Below, piece after piece: positions 45,845-54,540 of a stretch of 64,000 nucleotides of DNA. The stretch is from Methylobacterium aquaticum (GTDB lineage: Bacteria; Pseudomonadota; Alphaproteobacteria; Rhizobiales; Beijerinckiaceae), in the NCBI RefSeq assembly GCF_016804325.1, contig NZ_CP043627.1, positions 6,924,192 to 6,988,191 of the forward strand, read 5' to 3'. The position numbers and the translations under genes were made by a program. Each line of letters opens with the position of its first letter. Positions within the stretch are counted from its first letter, which is position 1. The notes beneath the pieces were generated by a model, which saw nothing but the letters and a program-made list of their open reading frames with translations, ran no database searches and was not told the origin of the DNA.

Positions 45845-46678
45845 TCAGGCCACGGGCTTCAGGTGGAGCGCGGCGCGGGCCTCCGCCGGGGTCGCGACCT
45901 TGCGGTTGTGGCGGGTCACCATCTCGGCGGCCAGCGAGACCAGCTCGGCATTGCTCGCCGCCAGCCGGTCCTTGGTCACCCGGACGTTGTCCTCGAGCCC
46001 GGTGCGGACCGCGTCGGCCCCGCGGGCGAGCGCCCAGCCCATCACGCGGGCCTGCTCGCGGCCGATGCCGGCGGCGGTCCAGGTCGCGCCCGGGATCACC
46101 CGGCGGGTCTCGGCGAGCAGGATGTCGAGCAGGTGCTCGTCGGCCGGCATCGCGTTCTTCACGCCCATCACGAACTGCACGTGGGGATGGGCGTCCATCA
46201 GCCCCTCCTCGATCAGCCGCTTGGCACCGTGGATGTGCGACAGGTCGAAGATCTCGATCTCGGGCCGGATGCCGTGCGTGCGCATCGAGCCGGCGAGGTC
46301 GTTCACGAGCGTCGCGTGGTTCTCGTAGACGATGGTCGGGAAATTGACCGAGCCGGTCGAGAGCGAGGCCATGTCGGGCTTGTGGACCAGCGACAGCCCG
46401 CGCGCGCTCGGGTCACGGCCGCGGCCGCCGGTCGAGAACTGCACGATCATGCCGGGGCAGTGCTTGCGAACCCCCTCCTGCACCGCCGCGAACTTGTCGG
46501 GGTCGGAGGAGGGCGACTCGTCGTCGTTGCGGACGTGGATGTGGACGAGGGTCGCGCCGGCCTCGAAGGCCTGGTGCGTCGATTCGATCTGCTCGGCGAC
46601 GGCGGTAGGCACCGCCGGGTTGTCCTTCTTGCGCGGGACCGAGCCGGTGATCGCGACCGCGATGACGACGGGGTTCAT
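45845..46678 (-). CDS. Beta-keto acid cleavage enzyme (BKACE) within the pca cluster
   Basis: 277-residue DUF849/BKACE protein. Metal-ligand histidines H46 and H48 are in LVHIHVRND; QFSTGGRGRD and the late AVRTGLEDNVRV motif (third ligand glutamate, catalytic Arg/Asp) are present. AAGGAG precedes the ATG at 46678; a longer reading runs into a family A repeat. Embedded between pcaG and pcaB, so the natural substrate proposed here is beta-ketoadipate, cleaved with acetyl-CoA to succinyl-CoA and acetoacetate; that assignment is inference from context. Confidence 0.87.
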   Translation of the reverse strand: MNPVVIAVAITGSVPRKKDNPAVPTAVAEQIESTHQAFEAGATLVHIHVRNDDESPSSDPDKFAAVQEGVRKHCPGMIVQFSTGGRGRDPSARGLSLVHKPDMASLSTGSVNFPTIVYENHATLVNDLAGSMRTHGIRPEIEIFDLSHIHGAKRLIEEGLMDAHPHVQFVMGVKNAMPADEHLLDILLAETRRVIPGATWTAAGIGREQARVMGWALARGADAVRTGLEDNVRVTKDRLAASNAELVSLAAEMVTRHNRKVATPAEARAALHLKPVA

Positions 46679-46721
46679 GGGGGTCTCCTTGGTTGTTCGA
46701 ATTTGCTTGTCGTGACGTTCC

Positions 46722-46879
46722 ACCCTCCGGGTCATTCCGGGGCCGCGCAGCGGAGCCCGGAATCCAGACACTCAGGTGTTTCAGAAGAAAGCGGAACGAT
46801 CACCGCTCCATCCTGAACGTCCCGCGGCTCGGGATTCCGGGCTCTCGCCTGCGGCGAGCCCCGGAATGACCCGGAGGGC
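46722..46879. repeat. Palindromic repeat, family A copy 3, inside the pca operon
   Basis: Outer arms CCCTCCGGGTCATTCCGG / CCGGAATGACCCGGAGGG with an inner GGAATCC / GGATTCC-like block. Same family as 1961-2106 and 30150-30294. It lies between pcaG and the BKACE gene, so any terminating or stabilising effect would set the ratio of the two halves of the operon. Confidence 0.82.
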
Positions 46880-46918
46880 TTCAAACCCTGGCGCTTCGTT
46901 CTCGTATTTCCGAACGCC

Positions 46919-47554
46919 TCACACGTCGAAGAACACGGTCTCGTTCGGCCCCTGCAGATGGATGTCGAAGACGTAGACCGCCTTGCCGTCCCGCTCCTCG
47001 CGCTTCGCCAGCAGGGTGTCGCGCAACGGCCCGCGCTCGACGAGGTTCAGGACCGGGTCGTTGGCGTTGGCCTCGGCCTCGTCGGCGAAGTAGAGCCGGG
47101 TCTGGAGGCCGATATTGATGCCGCGGGCGGCGATCCACAGGTTGACGTGCGGCGCCATCGCGCGATGCCCCTTCCGGCCCTCGACCGGGCCGGGCTTCAC
47201 CGTGTCGAAGAACCAGACACCGGTGTCGAAGTCCGAGCCGGTGCGGCCCCAGCCTCGGAACGTCTCGTCGAGAGGCTTGCCCTCCTGCCGGTCGGCCGGG
47301 TGGTTGTAGCGGCCCACGGAATTGGCCTGCCAGATCTCCAGGAAGGCGTCGCGCACCAGCGAGCCGGCGCCGTCGAAGACCCGGCCCTCGATCCGGATGC
47401 GCTCGCCCTTGGTGTCGGGCCCGGCGAGAACGTTGGTGAAGTTGGTCTCGAAGATGTCGAACCCGGCCTGGTGCGGGATCAGCCCGATATGGACGTAGGG
47501 CCCGGCGGTCTGGGACGGCGTCTCCTGGAGACGGACGGGAAGCGGCTGGACCAT
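46919..47554 (-). CDS. pcaG: Protocatechuate 3,4-dioxygenase subunit alpha
   Basis: 211 residues of the intradiol dioxygenase family, alpha chain: TAGPYVHIGL, RIEGRVFDGAGSLVRDAFLEIWQANSVGRYNHP and RGWGRTGSDFDTGVWFFDTVKPG...HVNLWIAARGINIGLQTRLYF. The alpha chain lacks the iron ligands of the beta chain as expected. Four bases after the pcaH stop. Confidence 0.95.
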   Translation of the reverse strand: MVQPLPVRLQETPSQTAGPYVHIGLIPHQAGFDIFETNFTNVLAGPDTKGERIRIEGRVFDGAGSLVRDAFLEIWQANSVGRYNHPADRQEGKPLDETFRGWGRTGSDFDTGVWFFDTVKPGPVEGRKGHRAMAPHVNLWIAARGINIGLQTRLYFADEAEANANDPVLNLVERGPLRDTLLAKREERDGKAVYVFDIHLQGPNETVFFDV

Positions 47555-47558
47555 GGTC

Positions 47559-48287
47559 TCAGTTCCCCTGAAGCTTGTTCTCGAACAGCGTCTGCTGGCG
47601 GCCGCGCAGCACGATGTCGAACTTGTAGGCGAGCATGTCGAGCGGCACCGCGGCGCCGAGGTCGAGGGGGGCGATCAGGCGCTCGGCGGCCGAGCGGTCG
47701 GGGATGCCGAGCACCATCGGGTCGCGCCAGATCAGCGGGTCGCCCTCGAAATACATCTGGGTGATGAGGCGCTGGGCGAAGCCCGAGCCGAACACCGAGA
47801 AGTGGATATGCGCCGGGCGCCAGGAATTGAGGTTGTTGCGCCAGGGATAGGGCCCGGGCTTGATCGTGCGGAAGTAGTAGAAGCCGTGCTCGTCGGTGAT
47901 CGTGCGGCCGCAGCCGCCGAAATTCGGGTCGATCGGCGCGAGGTAGCGGTCGTTGCGGTGGCGGTAGCGCCCGCCCGCATTGGCCTGCCAGAACTCGACC
48001 AGGGTGTGGGGGATGCCGCGCCCGTTCTCGTCGCGGACATGGCCGTGGACGAAGATCCGCTCGCCGATCGGCTCGCCCTCGCGGGCGTAGTTGAGGATCA
48101 GGTCGTTATCGAGGGCCCCGAGCTCGGAATGGCCGAAGGTCGGGCCGGTCACCTCCGACAGGGAGGATTGCAGCGACAGCATGGCGCGACGCGGCGAGCG
48201 CAGCACGCTGGTCTTGTAGTCCGGCGTGAAGGCCGGTGGGTGGATCGAGCGGTCCCGTTGCAGGAACTCGCTGTCGGCGTGGGTCAT
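47559..48287 (-). CDS. pcaH: Protocatechuate 3,4-dioxygenase subunit beta
   Basis: Catalytic, iron(III)-binding chain, 242 residues. The four ligands fall at Y108, Y147, H160 and H162, exactly the spacing known for PcaH (motifs GGRYRH, PGPYPW and RPAHIHFS). Cleaves protocatechuate to 3-carboxymuconate. AGGAGGAG precedes the ATG at 48287. A small hairpin sits just upstream of its ribosome binding site. Confidence 0.97.
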   Translation of the reverse strand: MTHADSEFLQRDRSIHPPAFTPDYKTSVLRSPRRAMLSLQSSLSEVTGPTFGHSELGALDNDLILNYAREGEPIGERIFVHGHVRDENGRGIPHTLVEFWQANAGGRYRHRNDRYLAPIDPNFGGCGRTITDEHGFYYFRTIKPGPYPWRNNLNSWRPAHIHFSVFGSGFAQRLITQMYFEGDPLIWRDPMVLGIPDRSAAERLIAPLDLGAAVPLDMLAYKFDIVLRGRQQTLFENKLQGN

Positions 48288-48300
48288 CGTCTCCTCCTGG

Positions 48301-48318
48301 GCGCTCCTTTTCGGAGCG
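48301..48318 (-). promoter_or_regulatory. Hairpin in the pcaH leader
   Basis: On the minus strand, CGCTCC-GAAAA-GGAGCG forms a perfect six-pair stem a few bases before the pcaH ribosome binding site. Too short of a U tract for a terminator; might modulate translation or mRNA stability. Confidence 0.35.
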
Positions 48319-48421
48319 TGCGGGTCGTGCGAGGGTTGATCCTCGGTGGCTCGGGCGGCCCGGTCGTTCGACGCGCCCACGGGACTTACCATCGTCCCGG
48401 GAGCCGAGCCATGTCGGGCGG

Positions 48422-49249
48422 TCATCCGGGCGTGACGGCGGCCCGGCCGCCGAGCGCCCCGAGATACTCGGAGAAGGCGCCGACCGAGGACAGGTCGGCG
48501 GCGGCCGCGATGAGCTCGGGCGCGATCGCGTCGCGTTGCGCCTCGCCGAGGCGCAGGCTCGGGCCGGCGACGCTGAGATTGCCGATCGCCCGGCCGGTCT
48601 GCGGATGCACGATGTTGGCCGCCATCGCGGCGGCGCCCGGCGTGTTGGTGTCCTGCACCCAGGCATAGCCCCGGGCGCGGGCCTCGTTCACCAGGGCCAT
48701 CAGGGCGGCGACCGTGCGCGGCGCGTTGGGGCCGCATTCCTCCGGCGCGCCGAGACCCTGGCGCATGACGAGGCTCAAGCCCTCCTCGTCCGAGAGGCTG
48801 GCGAGCCATGCGATGCCGGTCGAGGTGGTGGAGAGCCGGGCCTCGGTGCCCATGTCGCCGTCGTAGCGCAGGCCCGTGCGGGCGCCTTGCGCCTTCGCCA
48901 CCCAGACCAGGCGCGGGTAGTCGACCACGGCGAGGCGCGCCAGCTCGCCGCTCAGCCCCGCCAGGCGGTCGAGCACCGACTGGGCGATGTCGACGACGCC
49001 GGTGCGCGAGAGATGCTTGAGGCCGAGCGTCGCGAATTTGGTGGTGAGGAGGTAGCGGCCGGTCTCGCCGTCCTGCACGACGTAATGATGCTCGGCGAGC
49101 TCGGCGAGCAGCCGGTGCGCGCCGCTCTTGGGGATATCCAGCGTCTCGGCGATGGTCTGGAGGGGCAGCCCGCGCGGATGGTTCGCGAGGAGTTCCACCA
49201 GGTCCAGGACGCGCCGCAGCAGGGAGCCGGCCATCTGTCGTGCTCGCAT
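48422..49249 (-). CDS. IclR-family regulator of the pca genes
   Basis: 275 residues: an N-terminal winged helix (about 6-65, [51 protein letters not shown]) and a C-terminal IclR effector domain (about 85-255) with [17 protein letters not shown] and [20 protein letters not shown]. IclR members (PcaR, PcaU, PobR) are the usual regulators of protocatechuate genes. It lies 134 bases upstream of pcaH on the same strand and divergent from the DMT transporter. The start may be the ATG at 49249 or at 49234. Confidence 0.88.
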   Translation of the reverse strand: MRARQMAGSLLRRVLDLVELLANHPRGLPLQTIAETLDIPKSGAHRLLAELAEHHYVVQDGETGRYLLTTKFATLGLKHLSRTGVVDIAQSVLDRLAGLSGELARLAVVDYPRLVWVAKAQGARTGLRYDGDMGTEARLSTTSTGIAWLASLSDEEGLSLVMRQGLGAPEECGPNAPRTVAALMALVNEARARGYAWVQDTNTPGAAAMAANIVHPQTGRAIGNLSVAGPSLRLGEAQRDAIAPELIAAAADLSSVGAFSEYLGALGGRAAVTPG

Positions 49250-49265
49250 TCACGTTCGTAAATCT

Positions 49266-49296
49266 GGAACGCGGTTCTGGATTTGAACTCGGTTCC
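49266..49296. promoter_or_regulatory. Candidate IclR-type operator
   Basis: GGAACGCGGTTC and GAACTCGGTTCC, 12-base arms matching in 9 positions when inverted, are separated by 7 bases, with an extra GGTTCC half just beyond. It lies between the regulator gene and the divergent transporter, where an IclR regulator would control both. Confidence 0.45.
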
Positions 49297-49334
49297 GTTC
49301 TAAGTCAAGGGAGTGGACGGGAGAGGAAGCGGGC

Positions 49335-50237
49335 ATGCGCGGCGCGGGCCAGCACGAGACCCTGATCGGCATCGCCCTGATGGTGAGCGCGGTGGCGGGC
49401 TTCGCCTCGATCGACGCCTCGGCGAAGTTCCTGAGCGGGACGATGAGCCCGATGCTGATCGTCGCCGTGCGCTACCTCGTCAGCTTCGTGATCGTGGCGG
49501 CGTTCCTCGCCGCGCGGCGCGACATCGTCGGGCTGATGCGCACCCGCCGGCCGGGCCTGCAGGTCCTGCGCTCGCTCTGCCTCGTGACGGCGACGATGTG
49601 CTCGTTCGTGGCGCTCCGCTACCTGCCGCTGGCCCAGGTGACCTCGATCACCTTCGCCTCGCCGCTCGTGGTGGCGCTGATCGCCGGTCCCTTGCTCGGC
49701 GAGCGGGTCGGCTGGCGGCGCACGGTCGCGGTGCTGGTCGGCTTCTCGGGCGTGCTGGTGGTGAGCCGGCCCGGCGTGTCGGGGATGCATCCGGCGGCGT
49801 TGCTCGCCGTGGTGACGGCACTCGTCAACGGCGTCTACATCGTGGTGACGCGGATGCTCGCCGCCCACGATCCGCCCGAGACCACGATGTTCTATACCGG
49901 CCTCGTCGGCTCAGTGCTGACGGCGCCGGTCCTGCCGTTCCTGTGGGAGACGCCGGGCGAACCCTCGACCTGGATCGGCATCGCCTCGGTCGGCTTCTTC
50001 GGCGCGCTCGGGCACTGGCTCCTGATCCTGGCGCACCGCCGGGCCCCAGCCTCGACGCTGGCCCCCTTCGCCTATGCCCACCTGCTCTGGGCGGTGCTGC
50101 TGGGTTTCCTGATCTTCGGCCATCTGCCGGACCGTTGGACGGTGATCGGCGGCGGGATCGTGGCGGCCTCGGGGCTGTACCTGCTCTACCACGAGCGTCC
50201 GCGGGTGACGCCGCCGGGGGAGGAGGGGGCGGTCTAG
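49335..50237 (+). CDS. DMT-superfamily transporter (two EamA domains)
   Basis: 300 residues, about ten transmembrane helices in two EamA repeats (about 10-140 and 155-285). GTMSPMLIVAVRYLVSF, RYLPLAQVTSITFASPLVVALIAGPLLGERVGWRR and the second-half APFAYAHLLWAVLLGFLIFGHLPDRWTVIGGGIV are typical. GAGAGGAAG precedes the ATG at 49335. Divergent from the IclR gene, so perhaps an aromatic-acid or metabolite exporter linked to the pca pathway. Confidence 0.87.
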   Translation: MRGAGQHETLIGIALMVSAVAGFASIDASAKFLSGTMSPMLIVAVRYLVSFVIVAAFLAARRDIVGLMRTRRPGLQVLRSLCLVTATMCSFVALRYLPLAQVTSITFASPLVVALIAGPLLGERVGWRRTVAVLVGFSGVLVVSRPGVSGMHPAALLAVVTALVNGVYIVVTRMLAAHDPPETTMFYTGLVGSVLTAPVLPFLWETPGEPSTWIGIASVGFFGALGHWLLILAHRRAPASTLAPFAYAHLLWAVLLGFLIFGHLPDRWTVIGGGIVAASGLYLLYHERPRVTPPGEEGAV

Positions 50238-50469
50238 TGCGCGGCGTATGCAGGGCGAGAACCGGCCGCGGTGGGCGGCCGCCATGCCGGCCTCGCTGCC
50301 GCCTCGCCGCGCTCGGCCCTGCGCTGCCCGTGGCAGCCATCCGCTCGAACGGCCACGCGACTCCGATCGGACGTCGCCCGAGCCCGACCCCGCATCGGCC
50401 GTCCCCGCCCATCCGCAACGACGCCCAGCTCACGCAGACAGAATCATGTCCGTGACGGCCGTAAGCCCG

Positions 50470-50534
50470 TGCGGGGAGGAGTCGGAGGTGGGACAGGAGG
50501 CACCGTCCAGCTTTAAGCGACACCGCCCCTACAC
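50470..50534. repeat. Remnant of palindromic repeat family D
   Basis: GTGCGGGGAGGAGTCGGAGG ... GACAGGAGGCACCGTCC ... GCGACACCGCCCCTACACC retains the order of the family D core with many changes. It opens the stacked-repeat region between the DMT and helicase genes. Confidence 0.5.
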
Positions 50535-50563
50535 CTGAGAGCCTGTTTGATTGACTCAAGCAC

Positions 50564-50692
50564 TTATACCAATGGCCCAAGATGCTGACGCATCGGGCCA
50601 TTGAGCCATCTCGAATTTTCTATGCCAACCCAGAGGCTTGACGAAAATTCGAGAACGGAACCAAAGGTCGTTTCCAACGACCGTTGGTATTA
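50564..50692. repeat. MITE-like repeat, family G copy 2
   Basis: 129 bases, 125 identical to 43163-43291, with the same TTATACCAATGG / CCGTTGGTATTA ends. Contains a perfect 11-base internal hairpin CTCGAATTTTC / GAAAATTCGAG. Preceded at 50540 by an 11-base tip, AGCCTGTTTGA, of the nested element described at 50818. Confidence 0.9.
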
Positions 50693-50817
50693 CTCCCACA
50701 CACGACCTCATCCTGAGGTGTCAGTCGATTGAAAATCGACTGACCTCGAAGGAGGGCTTCAGCGATCGCGAAGACTTCTGGAGCCCTCCTTCGAGGCTCC
50801 TTTCAGTCGCACCTCAG

Positions 50818-51062
50818 AGCCTGTTTGAGCAGCGTTATTTGACAAAAACTGAGAAAAATCAGCAGATATCCTACCCTTCCACCTCATCCTGAGGTGTTAG
50901 TCGATCGCAGATCGACTGACCTCGAAGGAGGGCTCCAGAAGCCTCTGCGATCCCTGGAGCCCTCCTTCGAGGCTCACTTCGTTCGCACCTCAGGATGAGG
51001 TTAGCGGGTAGGATGGTCCCGTCTGTCTCAAATATTTGATAGAAATCCTGCTCAAACAGGCT
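50818..51062. repeat. Non-autonomous inserted element with long inverted arms
   Basis: 245 bases whose tips are AGCCTGTTTGAGCAG and its exact inverse; imperfect pairing extends about 62 bases inward, in A/T-rich sequence unlike its surroundings. CTCAG flanks it on both sides (50813-50817 and 51063-51067), consistent with a 5-base target duplication, though the tips could be one base longer with a 3-base duplication. No coding capacity. The centre is another family B palindrome. Confidence 0.8.
50882..51000. repeat. Palindromic repeat, family B copy 3, innermost of the nest
   Basis: A complete 119-base family B palindrome, CCTCATCCTGAGGTG ... CACCTCAGGATGAGG, lying in the middle of the 245-base inserted element, which itself splits another family B palindrome. 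Confidence 0.85.
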
Positions 51063-51130
51063 CTCAGGATGAGGTCGCGAGAGGGATGCGAAAGGTCGTT
51101 GCAGCTAAATTTTCGCAAGTCAAACAGGAT

Positions 51131-51237
51131 CTGAAACATTTTCCGACCAAGCGGATGCCGGTTCGTTGTAGAAAACGCGGCGAACTCGAAGACTTCGAGA
51201 AGCTTCGCGATTGCCGCGCGATCGTGAAGCGTTCCAG
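51131..51237. repeat. MITE-like repeat, family H copy 2
   Basis: 107 bases aligning end to end with 17189-17294: shared ACATTTTCCGAC-like start, CCGGTTCGT, GAAGCTTCGCGATTGC and GCGATCGTGAAG. The CTAGAG tips are decayed (CTGAAAC... / ...GTTCCAG). It ends about 50 bases after the helicase gene's stop on the opposite strand. Confidence 0.78.
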
Positions 51238-51285
51238 CCCCCCGAGAGGAAGGGGAGAGCACCGAATTTCAACATCGGTTGAGCT

Positions 51286-53112
51286 TCACCCCGGCCGCCG
51301 CTCCATCCCGGCCCAGCGCCGCCGGGCGCTCCAGGCATAGCGCGAATCGCCCTCCAGCAGGTGCAGGTGGTCCTGCAGCCGGTTGCGCTCCAGCCAGGCG
51401 AGGGCCGCCTCCAGCTCATCGACCGTCATCGCCGCGCGGCTCTTGTTGTTGAAGAGGCGCTTGAGCACCGCGTTGTAGCGGTGCGGCAGGGGGGCGCCGG
51501 GCCGCCCGCGCAACTCGGCCTCGTCCTCCACCGCCTGCGCCGTCACCATGGCGGCCACGCGGGCGCGCAGGGCCCGCTCGACCCGCGACGGCGGCACCGG
51601 CGCGGCCTCCGCCGCCTCGGGACGGGCCATCGCCATGGACGGACCGGGGCGCAGCATCGCGTAGCGCAGGCCGAGCGCGTTGCTCTCCAGCGGCACGATG
51701 CCCTCGTCGGCATCCCGGGACAGCGGCCGCGGCTCGGGCGAGGCCGCTCCCGTCGGGCGCTTGCGCGGGCGCGTCGCGGTCGCCTGCTCGGTCTCGATCC
51801 GGGCGCGGAACTGCGCGAAGAGCGGGTCGTCGGGGTGGAAGACCAGGGCGTGCTGGTCGGCATAGTCGCCGGCATGGGGATCGACCCGGGTTGCCCGGGC
51901 GATCATCTGCTCGAGCCAGGGCCGCGAGCGGATATGCGTCAGCGCAGCCACTACGGCGACCTCGGGCGCGTCCAGCCCCTCATAGGCCATCGCCACGGTT
52001 ACCAGTACGGCGGGCTCCGGCGTGAGCCGGAAGGCGGCGAGCGCCGCATGGGCGTCGGCCTCGGCCGAGGTGGCGATCCGCACGTCGCGGCGCGCCTGCT
52101 CCTCCGGCATCCAGGCCTGGATCATCGCGTGGTAGCTCTGCGCGCTCGCCTGGTCGGGCGCGACGACGAGGAGCTTGCCGAGGCCGCGGACGGCCTCCGT
52201 CGCGGTCAGCCCGCGCTTGCGCCGGCGCTCCGCCCGCAGGCGCCGGGTGGCGTAGAAGGCCTCGCGCAGGAGGTCGCGGGCGAAACCCGTGCGCAAGGCG
52301 GTGAACAAAGCCGGCCGGGTCGTCGCGCTCGGCCCCGAGCCCGACAGCCGGTGCGGGCCGACCCGGGCCTGACCGCTGGTCCGCCCGCCCTCGAGCCAGC
52401 TCGCCTCGCCGTCCAGAGCCCCGAAATTGACCGGCAGTACCGCCTTCTCGGCGAGCGCCTCGGCGCGGGAATAGCCGATCACCGCCCAGCCCGGGGCCTC
52501 GATGTCCGGCACCTGCGCCCCGTTCTCCGTCCGGTAGGGCAGCCACAGGATGCGCCGTCCATCCGCCCGCGCCAGGGTGCCCGACAGGAGGAGCCGCAGG
52601 CGCGCCTCGCGGAACAGCGGCAGCAGGGCACTGCTCCAGGCCGCCGCCTCGCTGCCCGATTCACCGTCGGACAGGGCCGGCAGGTGATGCACCTCGTCGA
52701 CGACCAGCAGGGTGCGGTGGCGGCGCATCTCGGCGAGGTGCAGGGCGGGCGCCGCCGCCACCGCCTGGTAGGTGGTGACGTAGCCGGCCAGCCCCCGGCT
52801 CGGATCGGGGGAATTGTCGGCCGCCCGCACCGAGAGCGCGTGGCCCAAAGCCGCCCGCCAGGCCGGATCGGCGAAGGCTTCCTCGGCCTGCAGCCGCAGG
52901 GAATCCCGCGGCACGACCCAGACCACCCGGTCGACGAGGCCGGCCGCGATCAGCTTCGACGCGGCGATGACCGGCAGCAGCGACTTGCCGCCGCCGGGCG
53001 TCACCGCCGCCAGGATGTCGGTGATGCCGGAGGCCTCGCCGCGGGCAAGCGAGGCCACGAGTTCGGACAGGCTGCGCTGGTGGCTGCGCAGGGGGCGGGA
53101 CGGGGCGCTCAC
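51286..53112 (-). CDS. SF2 DEAD/DEAH-type helicase
   Basis: 608 residues. Motif I TPGGGKSL (about 38-45), DEVHH motif II (about 143-147), motif III SGTLAR, then a second RecA domain with a YEGLDAPEVAVV motif V-like stretch and QMIARATRVD as motif VI. N-terminal LRSHQRSLSELVASLARGE is a Q-motif-like entry. The last 180 residues are not a known accessory domain: proline/arginine-rich then helical (LPHRYNAVLKRLFNNKSRAAMTVDELEAALAWLERN). Resembles RecQ-independent, restriction-type or phage helicases (DUF/ResIII class). Substrate unknown. Confidence 0.85.
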   Translation of the reverse strand: MSAPSRPLRSHQRSLSELVASLARGEASGITDILAAVTPGGGKSLLPVIAASKLIAAGLVDRVVWVVPRDSLRLQAEEAFADPAWRAALGHALSVRAADNSPDPSRGLAGYVTTYQAVAAAPALHLAEMRRHRTLLVVDEVHHLPALSDGESGSEAAAWSSALLPLFREARLRLLLSGTLARADGRRILWLPYRTENGAQVPDIEAPGWAVIGYSRAEALAEKAVLPVNFGALDGEASWLEGGRTSGQARVGPHRLSGSGPSATTRPALFTALRTGFARDLLREAFYATRRLRAERRRKRGLTATEAVRGLGKLLVVAPDQASAQSYHAMIQAWMPEEQARRDVRIATSAEADAHAALAAFRLTPEPAVLVTVAMAYEGLDAPEVAVVAALTHIRSRPWLEQMIARATRVDPHAGDYADQHALVFHPDDPLFAQFRARIETEQATATRPRKRPTGAASPEPRPLSRDADEGIVPLESNALGLRYAMLRPGPSMAMARPEAAEAAPVPPSRVERALRARVAAMVTAQAVEDEAELRGRPGAPLPHRYNAVLKRLFNNKSRAAMTVDELEAALAWLERNRLQDHLHLLEGDSRYAWSARRRWAGMERRPG

Positions 53113-53234
53113 GCCGGGAGGGAATCACGGACCATCCCCGGACCATGCCGGAGCCCGGCCCCCTTGTGAATCCGGGGGACAAGCAGGATTTCCGTGTTCC
53201 CCACACCGGAAAACGGTTGCGCTCCGGGCGCCGA

Positions 53235-54338
53235 TCAGCCGCGCCCGCGCTCCAGCAGCCGCGACACGACGCGCGCGGTGAAATCGACCATCGGGACGAT
53301 GCGGGCGTAGTTGAGCCGGGTCGGCCCGATGACGCCGACGACGCCGACGATGGTCTGGCTGCCGTCCCGGAAGGGGGCGGCGATCATCGACGAGCCGGAG
53401 AGCGAGAACAGCTTGTTCTCCGAGCCGATGAAGATCCGCACGCCCTCGCCGCCCTCGGCGCGCGACAGGAGGTCGATCACGTCCTTCTGGCTCTCCAGGT
53501 CGTTGAAGAGCAGGCGGATGCGCTCCAGGTCCTCAGCCGCCCGCAGGTCGTCGAGGAGGTTGGCCTGCCCGCGCACGATCAGCTGGCGCTCCTCGCTCGG
53601 GCCGACCGAGCGGGCGAGGCCCGCATCGACCAGGCGCTCGGTCAATTCGTCGAGCTCCTGCTTCATCGCCGTCCGGGCGGCCTCGATCTCGCCCCTGACC
53701 TCGCCGAGCGTGCGACCTCGGATGCGGGCGTTGAGGAAGTTCGAGGCCTCCTGGAGCGCGCCGGCCGGCAGGCCGTGCGGCAGGTCGAGGAGGCGGTTTT
53801 CCACCGAGCCGTCGTCGGAGACCAGCACCACCAGGGCGCGCCCGGGATCGAGGCGGACGAACTCGATGTGGCGCAGGCGCGGGTTCTGCTTGGCGGTGAC
53901 GACGACGCCGGCCCCGCGCGAGATCCCTGAGAGCAGCACCGAGGCCTCGGTCAGCGCGCTGTCGAAGGTGTGGCGCGAGGCGGCGGCGCGCATCTGCGCC
54001 TCGATCCGGCCCTTCTCCTCCTGGCCGACATCGCCGAGTTCGAGCAGCGCGTCGACGAAGAAGCGCAGGCCGTGCTCGGTGGGAAGCCGGCCGGCGCTGG
54101 TATGCGGGGCGTAGATCAGCCCGGCCTGCTCGAGATCCGACATCACGTTGCGGATCGAGGCCGGCGAGAGCGCCATCGGCAGGATGCGGGCGAGGTTGCG
54201 CGACCCCACCGGCTCGCCGGTGGCGAGGTAGCTCTCGACGATCTGGCGAAAGATTTCCCGCGAGCGCTCGTTGAGCTCGGCAATGGCACGGGCCTGACCG
54301 GAGCCGCCGGGCAGGGGTGGGAGGTCGCGCGTGTTCAT
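53235..54338 (-). CDS. hrcA: Heat-inducible transcription repressor HrcA
   Basis: 367 residues. An N-terminal winged helix (about 18-95: [78 protein letters not shown]) and the GAF-like middle domain with the [55 protein letters not shown]-terminal signature of HrcA. Represses groESL/hrcA-type operons at CIRCE sites. No CIRCE element was found nearby. ATG at 54338 is used; one 18 bases upstream (54356) is also possible. Confidence 0.95.
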   Translation of the reverse strand: MNTRDLPPLPGGSGQARAIAELNERSREIFRQIVESYLATGEPVGSRNLARILPMALSPASIRNVMSDLEQAGLIYAPHTSAGRLPTEHGLRFFVDALLELGDVGQEEKGRIEAQMRAAASRHTFDSALTEASVLLSGISRGAGVVVTAKQNPRLRHIEFVRLDPGRALVVLVSDDGSVENRLLDLPHGLPAGALQEASNFLNARIRGRTLGEVRGEIEAARTAMKQELDELTERLVDAGLARSVGPSEERQLIVRGQANLLDDLRAAEDLERIRLLFNDLESQKDVIDLLSRAEGGEGVRIFIGSENKLFSLSGSSMIAAPFRDGSQTIVGVVGVIGPTRLNYARIVPMVDFTARVVSRLLERGRG

Positions 54339-54540
54339 CAACCCTACGGGAGCCATACGACCGCCTACTGTGATGGCCTCGGACGTCCGGCGCAAGCGGG
54401 CGCGACGCCGCGCGGGCGCACATTTCCGGTCGTCGCCTGAACGAAGGCCGACCCGCCGTCTCAGGCCGCGTTCAGTCCCCCGGCGCCACTCTCGTCTCCA
54501 TGGCCGCACGAGGATGCGGCGGGACGAACCGGAGGCGACC

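Larger units (their letters stand above)
50706..51074. repeat. Palindromic repeat, family B copy 2, interrupted
   Basis: Begins CCTCATCCTGAGGTG at 50706 and runs normally to CACCTCAG at 50817, where a 245-base element is inserted; its last bases GATGAGG resume at 51068. The uninterrupted sister copy inside the insertion shows what the original junction looked like (CACCTCAGGATGAGG). Confidence 0.85.

Noticed and set aside
50238..51285. Search for tRNA, rRNA or small RNA genes in the stacked-repeat gap
   Set aside because: No cloverleaf or known RNA sequence was recognised; all structure is explained by repeat elements.
53113..54380. Search for a CIRCE element near hrcA
   Set aside because: No TTAGCACTC...GAGTGCTAA-like pair was found in the flanking bases.
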